DNA of 64,000 bases from Lachnospiraceae bacterium (GTDB lineage Bacteria > Bacillota > Clostridia > Lachnospirales > Lachnospiraceae), in the NCBI GenBank assembly GCA_016287675.1, contig JAEFAR010000009.1:1-64000 (forward strand), read 5' to 3'. Shown one piece after another: positions 18,785-25,468 of this stretch (position 1 is its first letter; every line of letters starts with the position of its first letter). The notes under the pieces were generated by a model, which worked only from the letters and a program-made list of their open reading frames with translations, was not told the origin of the DNA and ran no database searches. The translations under genes were made by a program, and so were the position numbers.

Positions 18785-19110
18785 TTTCCGATGCCCAAAG
18801 AGGGCGAATGAAGCAAAAGCTGAGCAAAAAAAGCATCGGAAATTCACTTTTTGAAGCTTTCCGATGCCTAAAAAGGGCAAATGAAGCAAAGGCCGAGCGA
18901 AAAAAGCATCGGAAATTCATTTTTTGAAGCTTTCCGATGCCCAAAGAGGGCAAAAGAAGTAAAGGCTGAGCAAAAAAAGCATCGGAAATTCACTTTTGGA
19001 AGCTTTCCGATGCCTAAAAAGGGCAAATGAAGCAAAGGCCGAGCGAAAAAAGCATCGGAAATCCACTTTTGGACATTTTCCGATGCCTAAAGCCATATTC
19101 CGATGCAAAT
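18785..19110 (-). repeat. four tandem 73-bp repeats, each forming a minus-strand terminator
   Basis: Units start at 18785, 18858, 18931 and 19004, exactly 73 bp apart, with a partial fifth at 19077. Each begins TTTCCGATGC and contains GCATCGGAAA about 38 bp later. On the minus strand, across each unit junction, GCATCGGAAA and TTTCCGATGC form a 10-bp stem with a 15-nt loop followed by six or seven T: terminator-like units at 19046-19086, 18972-19013, 18900-18940 and 18826-18867. They lie just behind the end of the minus-strand ABC-LytTR-DUF3021 operon. Because 73 is not a multiple of 3, the open frames through the repeats are chance. This 451-bp gap holds no gene. Confidence 0.9.
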
Positions 19111-19156
19111 CAGAGAATGAGCCTGAGTAAGATGTGCTATTTAAGAGGAGATTATC

Positions 19157-19615
19157 TTACATCCCGTTCAAACTTTGGTTTATCTCCGATATGTCTGTTT
19201 TCAGCTGCCTGTATTGTGTGATCCCCATGATCACATAGGTCAGAGCGTATCCGGATAAAGTGCAGACAATCGCCTGAGGATACTTGTGAAGTCCCCAGAG
19301 AAAGACAGTGATGAAGAGACACAAAGCCATGGTGACAAGAAAGTATATGCACCACTGAATGATGTATCCCAGGCGACGGACTTCGAAGATAAAAGTCATG
19401 CCCGCAAAGGTTGCACCGATCACACCGTAAAGAAGGATGTTTATGTAGGCCGCCAGAACGGGAGAGGGAAACAGTGCTCTGAATTCCGGAGAGATAGAGA
19501 TGAATCCGGGATCTCCCGCAGCATTTACGATCCCATCGATGATGAGATTTACCATAAGTCCTGCAAAAGAAGATATGCAAAAACTGATGGCTATACGTTT
19601 AAACAAGTCTTTCAT
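19157..19615 (-). CDS. DUF3021-family membrane protein
   Basis: A 152-residue protein with four predicted membrane segments and short loops (for example LAAYINILLYGVIGATFAGMTFIF and YIIQWCIYFLVTMALCLFITVF). It resembles DUF3021 proteins, which in Firmicutes are usually encoded directly after a LytTR-domain regulator and are thought to restrain or signal to it from the membrane. The ATG overlaps the regulator's stop (ATGA), so expression is coupled. The terminator-like repeat array follows its stop. Confidence 0.8.
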   Translation of the reverse strand: MKDLFKRIAISFCISSFAGLMVNLIIDGIVNAAGDPGFISISPEFRALFPSPVLAAYINILLYGVIGATFAGMTFIFEVRRLGYIIQWCIYFLVTMALCLFITVFLWGLHKYPQAIVCTLSGYALTYVIMGITQYRQLKTDISEINQSLNGM

Positions 19616-20055
19616 TTCTTAAGCATCTCCTTTATCTTTGTAACGTTTCTGCGTGATGTGTAGGTTTCGTAGCCATTGGACATTGTGAGCTTTATGGTGC
19701 CTGTGAAACTGAGATCCAGGCCCTTAAGATACTTCATATTAATGAGTTCGGACCTTGAGATCCTGACAAATCCCGCAGTTTCAAGCTGCTTCTCCAGTTC
19801 ATAGAGCTTGCATGGCAGAGAGTATTTTTCTTTTTGACCGAGGCAGTAAACCTTCTGTCCTTCGGCGTAAATTGAAAAAAGCTCGCGAGGTGAAAGCTTC
19901 ACTTTATTTCCGCGTTCGTCTGTTCCGATCAGCGTGGGATCAAACATGGCATGAAGATTCGCTATGATCCGAGCTACCTCTTCATCCCGCTTGTCTTTAC
20001 AGACATGCAACTCCGTTTGTTTGTATTTTTCGTCTGTTATTGCTTTTATCAGCAT
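19612..20055 (-). CDS. LytTR-domain transcription regulator
   Basis: A 147-residue regulator without a receiver domain. The C-terminal 95 residues form a LytTR DNA-binding domain (LYELEKQLETAGFVRISRSELINMKYLKGL and a YTSRRNV end). The first 50 residues form a short N-terminal segment. ATG 20055 is chosen because GGAGG is 6 nt before it; the open frame extends 50 codons upstream without a ribosome site. It is paired with the DUF3021 gene (4-nt overlap), a known LytTR plus membrane-partner arrangement. Candidate binding sites lie upstream of the ABC genes (21832-21861) and within its own leader (20118-20126). Confidence 0.85.
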   Translation of the reverse strand: MLIKAITDEKYKQTELHVCKDKRDEEVARIIANLHAMFDPTLIGTDERGNKVKLSPRELFSIYAEGQKVYCLGQKEKYSLPCKLYELEKQLETAGFVRISRSELINMKYLKGLDLSFTGTIKLTMSNGYETYTSRRNVTKIKEMLKK

Positions 20056-20117
20056 TCTGCCTCCGATCATGGCGCTCTGCCGGGCATATACCTGCCGGAC
20101 AGTGTCATTTTGCGTAG

Positions 20118-20126
20118 TCGAACGGT
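20118..20126 (-). promoter_or_regulatory. possible LytTR half-site in the regulator's own leader
   Basis: ACCGTTCGA on the minus strand, the same core ACCGTTC as the paired sites before the ABC ATPase. It lies between the promoter at 20201-20228 and the regulator gene. No convincing second half-site was found 21 bp away. Confidence 0.35.
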
Positions 20127-20200
20127 ATATGCATTTACAAAGCCGCACCGAAAGCATTGTATCCTTTCGTGATGGCTTCGTAATTGCATATAATAAGAAT

Positions 20201-20228
20201 ATCATATTACATTTCGTTCGGAATGCAA
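20201..20228 (-). promoter_or_regulatory. internal promoter for the LytTR-DUF3021 pair
   Basis: On the minus strand TTGCAT (20223-20228), 16-bp spacer, TATGAT (20201-20206), inside the 203-nt gap between the ABC permease and the regulator. Confidence 0.55.
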
Positions 20229-20258
20229 AGAAAAAGGTTGCGTAAAATGATCATTTGA

Positions 20259-21026
20259 TCATTGCAGATCGGCCTTCATCTTTGATTTAAAGAGAATGGA
20301 TGACAGGAGTGCGAAGAATACCGCACAGCAAAGAACGACCGCCAAAGACAAAAGGAAATCTTTTCCGAAGGTCAGGCTCACAGCACATCTTACCAGCTTT
20401 GCACAGTAAAAGAAGGGAAGACATTTTGCTATCTTAAGGAGGATTCCTCCGGTACTTTCCGCATCAAACCAGATTCCGCCGATAAATGATCCCAGAGAGA
20501 TGATGATAGAGCAAAGTCCCGGCGCTGCGTTTTGGTTGAACAAGGTACCGAAGATAAGTCCGATTGATGTAAAAAAGACTGCCGAGGGGATCAGCATACA
20601 GAGACCGGCAAGAAGACCGAGCACGTTCAGATCGAATCCTACGATCAGTGAGATGATAAAGGCTGCGACCATGATCATTGCGGACTGGATCACGGAGATC
20701 AAAAGCATAGGCAGGATGTATCCTTTTGAAAAGTCAGAGCTTTTCATCGGTGATGCAAAAAGACGGATGAGAAATGATCCTGTTCGGTCCTTTGAAACCG
20801 TAAGAGCTGTAAAGAGCATCACAAATGTCTGACCGAAGATCGCAACACCGCCTGACAGGTTGTCTATCCTGAAGATCGTCATTCCGGCTTCCTTCGGAAT
20901 GCTTTCGTTCACGAGAGTCATTATCACAAGCATAGCAAGAGGGAAGGCCACGCAAAAGATGTAGCTCAACGTGTCTCTTGACATTTCCGTTAGATTTCTT
21001 TTTGCAAAGCATATGGTCCTGTTCAT
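20259..21026 (-). CDS. ABC-2 type transporter permease
   Basis: A 255-residue membrane protein with six likely helices and the ABC-2 pattern: N-terminal cytoplasmic segment, helix 1 (LSYIFCVAFPLAMLVIMTLV), a large first extracellular loop, and a cluster of four to five helices. ABC-2 permeases work with a separate ATPase in export of drugs, peptides or polysaccharide, or in resistance to antimicrobial peptides. Its start overlaps the stop of the ATPase gene by 4 nt. With that ATPase interrupted by an amber codon, the pair may be inactive unless the codon is read through. Confidence 0.85.
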   Translation of the reverse strand: MNRTICFAKRNLTEMSRDTLSYIFCVAFPLAMLVIMTLVNESIPKEAGMTIFRIDNLSGGVAIFGQTFVMLFTALTVSKDRTGSFLIRLFASPMKSSDFSKGYILPMLLISVIQSAMIMVAAFIISLIVGFDLNVLGLLAGLCMLIPSAVFFTSIGLIFGTLFNQNAAPGLCSIIISLGSFIGGIWFDAESTGGILLKIAKCLPFFYCAKLVRCAVSLTFGKDFLLSLAVVLCCAVFFALLSSILFKSKMKADLQ

Positions 21027-21754
21027 CTTACACCTCCGTTTTCGACAATATTGACAAAGACGTCTTCAAGCCCTTTCCGACCAGTCATCTGCTCCAGTTC
21101 ATCAAGGGTTCCGACTGCGATCATCCGACCGTCTGTCATGATGGCGATACGGTCTGCCAGCATTTCCGCTTCTTCCATGTAATGAGTTGTGAGCACGATG
21201 GTCATGCTTTTCCTTAAGTCCTGGATGATCTTCCAGAGTTCTCTTCTTGCAAGAACATCCAGACCCAAAGTGGGCTCATCGAGATAAAGGATCCTGGGAT
21301 CTCCGATGATGGCCATGGCTATGGAAAGTTTTCTTTTCCAGCCTCCGGAAAGTGTCTTGGCACGTTTGTCTCTTACTTCCTCCAGATGAAAAGCCTTGAT
21401 GGCTCTTTCCGAAGCCGTCTTTATGTTTTTTCCGAAGATACCCGCCATGAATTCAAGATTTTCCTATACCGTCAGGTTTTCTGCCACGGCTGTGTCCTGT
21501 GTTGAGATACCGATCAGTGATTTAACGACCTCCGGTTCTTTTTGCACATCATGTCCCAGAACTTCCGCTGTCCCTGAAGTGGGAGAGGACAGGCATGAAA
21601 GCATACGTATGGTGGTTGTCTTTCCGGCGCCGTTCACCCCGAGCAGAGCAAAAAGCTCATTTTCACGGACTGAAATGTTTAAACTGTCGACTGCTGTTTT
21701 TACACCGTAGATCTTGGTCAGATCTTTGGTTGCTATTGAATTCTTTTGACTCAT
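21023..21754 (-). pseudogene. ABC transporter ATPase interrupted by an in-frame TAG
   Basis: Start ATG 21754 with AAAGGAGG before it. The frame runs through Walker A (GVNGAGKTTT), the Q-loop region, and then meets TAG at 21464-21466 (codon 97); the same frame continues at once with ENLEFMAGIFG and includes the signature (LSGGWKRKLSIAMAI), Walker B (ILYLDEPTLGLD), and the H-loop (TTHYMEEAE). One base change, for example CAG to TAG, explains it, since family members read through here with Gln, Arg or a similar residue. Full product would be 243 residues. It may be a recent pseudogene, a sequencing error, or an amber codon that is suppressed; the downstream half has no evident ribosome site. Confidence 0.85.
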
Positions 21755-21792
21755 AAAACCTCCTTTAAAACCGGTATTTTTCTTCTGATGGC

Positions 21793-21821
21793 AATATAAC
21801 GGAGAATGAGGCTTTATTGAA
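21793..21821 (-). promoter_or_regulatory. promoter of the ABC-LytTR operon
   Basis: On the minus strand, weak TTCAAT (21816-21821), 17-bp spacer, TATATT (21793-21798). The poor -35 fits a promoter needing an activator, and paired LytTR-type sites end 10 bp before it. Confidence 0.5.
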
Positions 21822-21831
21822 GTTTTTTTAC

Positions 21832-21861
21832 ATGAACGGTATATTTGATCAAGCGAACGGT
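21832..21861 (-). promoter_or_regulatory. paired LytTR binding sites
   Basis: On the minus strand, ACCGTTCGC (21853-21861) and ACCGTTCAT (21832-21840) are direct repeats 21 bp apart, i.e. two helical turns, with a 12-bp gap. The known LytTR half-site is [TA][AC][CA]GTTN[AG][TG] in pairs with this spacing. The second matches fully, the first except for its last base. Confidence 0.65.
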
Positions 21862-21955
21862 AGAAAATCAAGAACATAGATATGCATCATATATACAATA
21901 GAGTTGGCACAGTTAAGGATGTTTTTATTTTTTGATAATAAATAATTTAAAAAGA

Positions 21956-21983
21956 TTGACAGGGGGGGGTAAAAGTTTATAAT
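21956..21983 (+). promoter_or_regulatory. consensus promoter with a G8 spacer tract
   Basis: Perfect TTGACA (21956-21961) and perfect TATAAT (21978-21983) with a 16-bp spacer whose first 8 bases are G (21962-21969). Slippage in the G tract would change spacing (15, 16, 17, 18) and so promoter strength. It drives the gene at 22023. Confidence 0.75.
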
Positions 21984-22022
21984 TGTGAAAAAATTTATGA
22001 CTACATTTAGGAAGGGCATGTA

Positions 22023-22934
22023 ATGGAAAAACAATCACCATCAGTATTTAAAAAAGATATTGAGAAACTAGTACAAATTGAAAAGGAAAATAATGATAAA
22101 TGGGCTGATCATGAAAGAGAATTTATTCAAAGGAATACTGAATTCAAAAAGTTCATGATTGCAGAAGGGGGTATCTATCCGCATAAAGAAAAAGATATTG
22201 AGATAGGCAAAGAACAACTGATAAATGATTTGAGCGTTCTATACGATCGTCTTAGAGTCACTTTCCAGATGAAGGATCTGAAAAAAGAAGTACGTGATTC
22301 CAGGATACAGTTAGCAAAAAGAGGTTATGAAGTTGCGACACAGGAAAGAAAAATCACCAAATTTGAAATGTTGGTTATTCTTGGAATGGGAGTACTGGCA
22401 TTAGGAGTCTTAAAATTTGTGTTTGATTTTTCTTGGCTTGCAACAGTCATATTGGGTATTGTTATAATGTTTATCACATATTATATTCAGGATATTGTGG
22501 TGGACAAGATCCTAAGAAATGCATTAGATAATGAATTCGGTAAAATACAGAATGAAGTGAATTCTTTACTTATAGTTGAAGATAAATTCGCGGATGATGT
22601 AATAAGACTTATTGATCCGAATAAGCTTAATAACAGCATAATCAGTTATGTTGGAACTGATAATGCAAGCTTGAATTGCATAAGTGATATTGTGCAACTA
22701 TTGCAAACCGGTAGAGCAGATGGATTAAAGGAAGTATTGAATCTTTATGACGATATTAAGCATAAAAGACGAATAGAGAATATGCAAAATCAACAAACGA
22801 TATATGCAAAACAGCAAGCAAACTATGCCAGAGTTCAAGCGGAATATGCTAGGGAGACAGCTGATTATGCAAGGCAAACAGCTGCAAACGTTGAAGAATT
22901 GAACAATAAAATTGCAGATCAACGTTTTAGATAA
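22023..22934 (+). CDS. unknown membrane protein with coiled coil and YA-heptad tail
   Basis: Not recognised. 303 residues, rich in Lys, Glu and Asn, encoded in DNA clearly richer in A+T than its surroundings. Residues 1-118 are charged and likely coiled coil. Two adjacent membrane segments follow (FEMLVILGMGVLALGVLKFV and WLATVILGIVIMFITYYI, about 118-160). The second cytoplasmic part ends in four seven-residue repeats near 260-287: YAKQQAN, YARVQAE, YARETAD, YARQTAA. AGGAAGGG lies before the ATG. It heads a two-gene unit with the next gene; low G+C suggests it was acquired. Confidence 0.75.
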   Translation: MEKQSPSVFKKDIEKLVQIEKENNDKWADHEREFIQRNTEFKKFMIAEGGIYPHKEKDIEIGKEQLINDLSVLYDRLRVTFQMKDLKKEVRDSRIQLAKRGYEVATQERKITKFEMLVILGMGVLALGVLKFVFDFSWLATVILGIVIMFITYYIQDIVVDKILRNALDNEFGKIQNEVNSLLIVEDKFADDVIRLIDPNKLNNSIISYVGTDNASLNCISDIVQLLQTGRADGLKEVLNLYDDIKHKRRIENMQNQQTIYAKQQANYARVQAEYARETADYARQTAANVEELNNKIADQRFR

Positions 22935-22971
22935 AAGCAGTTAGATGGATTAGTATGCGGAGGATAAAAAA

Positions 22972-23571
22972 ATGGAATTAAAAGATATAGTTATGATTGC
23001 GGCTATAATATTTATGATAGTGTGTATTGCCTTTGAAAATAAGCTTTCTTTGCCTTATTTACATTTCGGTATTTTCAAACGTTGGCAAGCCTGGCTTTTT
23101 GGATTCACTACATATGGCTTTATATTGGGACTGATTATGGCTTTTGCAAAGTTACCCGAGACCGGAGAGATTGATAAAGCTACTGCAGAATCAGCATGTC
23201 TACTTGGCGTTGTAGCTATAGTAACAGGATTTGTTGTTTTGAGAAAGTGCCCTGAGGGGTTACGTTTGACTTGTGCATTTGATATGATTTTTGCCGGTAT
23301 AGGAATGACTTTTAAATTTTTTATCGGTCTTTTAATTAAAACGGTATGGGTTTATGATAGTACAGGCGTAAGCTATTTGGGAAACGATGGATTAACATAT
23401 GTACGACATGGAAAAATATGGTCGGTGAATGGGAAGATATTGCCTAAATTTAAAGGTGATGGATCAAAGGTGTTAAAAGGTAGTGACGGAAAAATATATA
23501 GCAGTAACGAGATACCTAAAGATCAAATTGGAACAGATGTTAATTGGGAAACTATACATTTTGTGAAATAA
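22972..23571 (+). CDS. unknown four-helix membrane protein
   Basis: Not recognised. 199 residues with membrane segments at about 5-21, 38-58, 74-92 and 100-122, then a soluble C-terminal 75 residues rich in Gly, Lys and Asp with short repeats (YLGNDGLTYVRHGKIWSV, VLKGSDGKIYSSNE). GCGGAGG stands 9 nt before the ATG. The gene follows the previous one by 37 nt in the same AT-rich patch and ends before a strong bidirectional terminator, so the two form one transcription unit. Confidence 0.7.
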   Translation: MELKDIVMIAAIIFMIVCIAFENKLSLPYLHFGIFKRWQAWLFGFTTYGFILGLIMAFAKLPETGEIDKATAESACLLGVVAIVTGFVVLRKCPEGLRLTCAFDMIFAGIGMTFKFFIGLLIKTVWVYDSTGVSYLGNDGLTYVRHGKIWSVNGKILPKFKGDGSKVLKGSDGKIYSSNEIPKDQIGTDVNWETIHFVK

Positions 23572-23621
23572 ACACATATAATAATTTTGTAATAAAAAAC
23601 TTAATCTCTGGCAGAAATGAT

Positions 23622-23661
23622 AAAAAGAGGATCAGGGCCTTGTAGCACTGATCCTCTTTTG
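23622..23661. terminator. bidirectional terminator
   Basis: AGAGGATCAG / CTGATCCTCT perfect 10-bp stem (23626-23635, 23648-23657), A run before and T run after. It serves the plus-strand unknown pair and the minus-strand small gene. Confidence 0.88.
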
Positions 23662-23673
23662 TCTTTGAATTTG

Positions 23674-23853
23674 CTACTCACTTAAGTGGTATGTTTTATA
23701 AAGTGCTTCGCAATAGCTTCTGTCAGTGGTAACTTTTGGAATGTCGCTGAGTCTCATGCTCGATGAAAGTATACTGATCAGCTGACCCATCTTGTTCTCG
23801 GGTTCAAAGTAACTCTCTGCGTAAGCTTTGCTCCTGTTCTTCCTGAATGCCAT
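23674..23853 (-). CDS. small unknown protein, 59 residues
   Basis: A gene too short for usual cutoffs. The frame opens at ATG 23853 with GGAGGTG 8 nt before it and ends at TAG 23674-23676. The protein begins MAFRKNRSKAYAESYFEPEN, continues with a short hydrophobic stretch (MGQLISILSS), and has no signal peptide or membrane segment; it is basic at the N terminus. A promoter with 17-bp spacing lies upstream and a strong terminator just downstream, so it is a complete, separate unit. Function unknown; a small regulator or antitoxin-like protein cannot be excluded but nothing shows it. Confidence 0.7.
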   Translation of the reverse strand: MAFRKNRSKAYAESYFEPENKMGQLISILSSSMRLSDIPKVTTDRSYCEALYKTYHLSE

Positions 23854-23921
23854 ATTAATGCACCTCCATTCTTCATGTGCCTGTTAATGCGTTACACTTG
23901 AATCATGATATGTACATTGTC

Positions 23922-23950
23922 ATTGTACGACCGGAAGGCTTTGGAATCAA
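23922..23950 (-). promoter_or_regulatory. promoter of the 59-residue gene
   Basis: On the minus strand TTGATT (23945-23950), 17-bp spacer, TACAAT (23922-23927). The -10 lies in an inverted repeat (GTACA..TGTAC, 23911-23928), which could be an operator. Confidence 0.55.
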
Positions 23951-24069
23951 TTAGCTTTCTGTAAACTTTTAAGGAAAAAAGATATTGTTTTTTTATTGAT
24001 ATTAGTCTGCATTGATTTAGGACTGAATTTTTTTAATGAATGCGGGATGAATTAATTTCCCCACAGGTG

Positions 24070-24097
24070 TTGACTTTTATTTTTAAAGTGATACAAT
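24070..24097 (+). promoter_or_regulatory. promoter before the serC leader
   Basis: TTGACT (24070-24075), 16-bp spacer, TACAAT (24092-24097), about 290 bp before serC. Confidence 0.55.
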
Positions 24098-24138
24098 GCT
24101 TCTATCGTCGATTTGACTTGGTAAAGTGATAAAATCTA

Positions 24139-24297
24139 AGGTGAGTGCCCGCAAACACTGCGAAGCTGTAACCGCCATTCATTCATGAGCAAGTAGCGAA
24201 GCGGATTGCGAATGAATAAAGGGCGGAGTGAGTACGAAAAGCGTGTCAGTAAGCCACCATTGTACTGGGTGGTGTTGTGCGTACCCATCACTCACCT
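24139..24297 (+). promoter_or_regulatory. structured leader/repeat element upstream of serC
   Basis: Closed by AGGTGAGTG (24139-24147) and CACTCACCT (24289-24297). Inside lies GTAACCGCC, a hairpin CATTCATTC/GAATGAAT, a 30-bp segment at 24185-24214 (starting ATGAGCAAGTAGCGAAGC), GGGCGG, and a second hairpin CCACC..GGTGG. The 30-bp segment and its flanks (GTAACCGCC and GGGCGGNGTGA) recur on the minus strand at 42546-42575. It may be a repeat element that inserted in the serC leader, or a regulatory RNA. No known riboswitch was matched. Confidence 0.55.
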
Positions 24298-24385
24298 ATA
24301 CTTGTTCTACGCCCTGTCACCCCCGACGAAATATTATTAAAAGTAGCAGTTTTGGTGACCTAGGACTGCGGTAAAGGAGGATATT

Positions 24386-25468
24386 ATGGGTCGAGTTTAT
24401 AATTTTTCGGCAGGACCGGCAGTATTGCCCGAGGAGGTCCTGAAAGAAGCAGCAGAGGAGATGTTGGATTACAAGGGAACCGGTATGTCGGTAATGGAGA
24501 TGAGTCATCGTTCAAAAGCGTATGAGGAGATCATTCAGACGGCAGAGCAGGATATTCGCGATCTCATGAATATCCCCGACAATTATAAGGTTCTTTTCCT
24601 TCAGGGCGGTGCAAGCCAGCAGTTTGCAATGATCCCCATGAACCTTATGAAGAACAGAAAAGCTGACTACATCATCACGGGACAGTGGGCAAAGAAGGCT
24701 TGGCAGGAAGCTCAGATCTACGGTGAAGCAAAGGCTATCGCTTCTTCCGCAGACAAGACTTTCTCTTACATTCCCGACTGCTCCGATCTTCCCATCGACG
24801 ATGATGCGGATTACGTTTATATCTGCGAGAACAACACTATCTACGGTACCAAGTTCAAGACCCTTCCCAACACAAAGGGCAAGACACTTGTTGCAGACGT
24901 TTCTTCCTGCTTCCTTTCCGAACCCGTTGATGTAACCAAGTACGGTGTTATCTACGGCGGTGTACAGAAGAACGTTGGACCTGCAGGCGTTGTCATCGTT
25001 ATCATCCGTGAAGACCTTATCACAGAAGACACGCTTCCCGGAACTCCTACAATGCTCAAGTACAAGATCCATGCTGACAACAATTCACTTTACAACACAC
25101 CTCCGGCTTACGGCATCTACATCTGCGGCAAGGTGTTCAAGTGGCTCAAGAAACAGGGCGGACTTGAGGCTATTCAGAAGAAGAACATCGAAAAGGCTCA
25201 GATCCTTTACGATTTCCTTGATCAGTCCAAGATGTTCCACGGCACTGTAAGAAAGGAAGACCGTTCTCTCATGAATGTTCCTTTCGTAACAGGCAATGAA
25301 GAACTTGATGCAAAGTTCGTCAAGGAAGCAAAGGCAGCAGGCTTTGAAAATCTTAAGGGACACAGAACAGTCGGCGGTATGAGGGCATCCATCTACAACG
25401 CTATGCCCATCGAAGGCGTTAAGAAACTCGTTGAATTCATGAAGAAGTTTGAGGAGGAGAATGCGTAA
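24386..25468 (+). CDS. serC: phosphoserine aminotransferase
   Basis: A 360-residue class V PLP aminotransferase that turns 3-phosphohydroxypyruvate and glutamate into phosphoserine. It opens with the SerC signature YNFSAGPAVLPEEVL, has FLQGGASQQFAMIPMNL, and the PLP lysine in YGVIYGGVQKNVGPAG near residue 196. The end shows GHRTVGGMRASIYNAMP, another SerC signature. AAAGGAGGA is 6 nt before the ATG. serA follows, its ATG overlapping the serC stop (TAATG). A long leader separates serC from its promoter. Confidence 0.97.
   Translation: MGRVYNFSAGPAVLPEEVLKEAAEEMLDYKGTGMSVMEMSHRSKAYEEIIQTAEQDIRDLMNIPDNYKVLFLQGGASQQFAMIPMNLMKNRKADYIITGQWAKKAWQEAQIYGEAKAIASSADKTFSYIPDCSDLPIDDDADYVYICENNTIYGTKFKTLPNTKGKTLVADVSSCFLSEPVDVTKYGVIYGGVQKNVGPAGVVIVIIREDLITEDTLPGTPTMLKYKIHADNNSLYNTPPAYGIYICGKVFKWLKKQGGLEAIQKKNIEKAQILYDFLDQSKMFHGTVRKEDRSLMNVPFVTGNEELDAKFVKEAKAAGFENLKGHRTVGGMRASIYNAMPIEGVKKLVEFMKKFEEENA

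Noticed and set aside
18741-19108. Open frames of 60-98 codons through the 73-bp repeats
   Set aside because: The repeat length is not a multiple of three, frames shift from unit to unit, there is no ribosome site, and the DNA is better explained by hairpins.
18785-19110. CRISPR array
   Set aside because: The repeated units are contiguous 73-bp copies with no unique spacers between short repeats and no cas genes.
24139-24297. Cobalamin or other known riboswitch upstream of serC
   Set aside because: CTGTAACCGCC resembles one conserved block of cobalamin riboswitches, but the other blocks are missing or out of order, and the core also occurs in a repeat at 42.5 kb.
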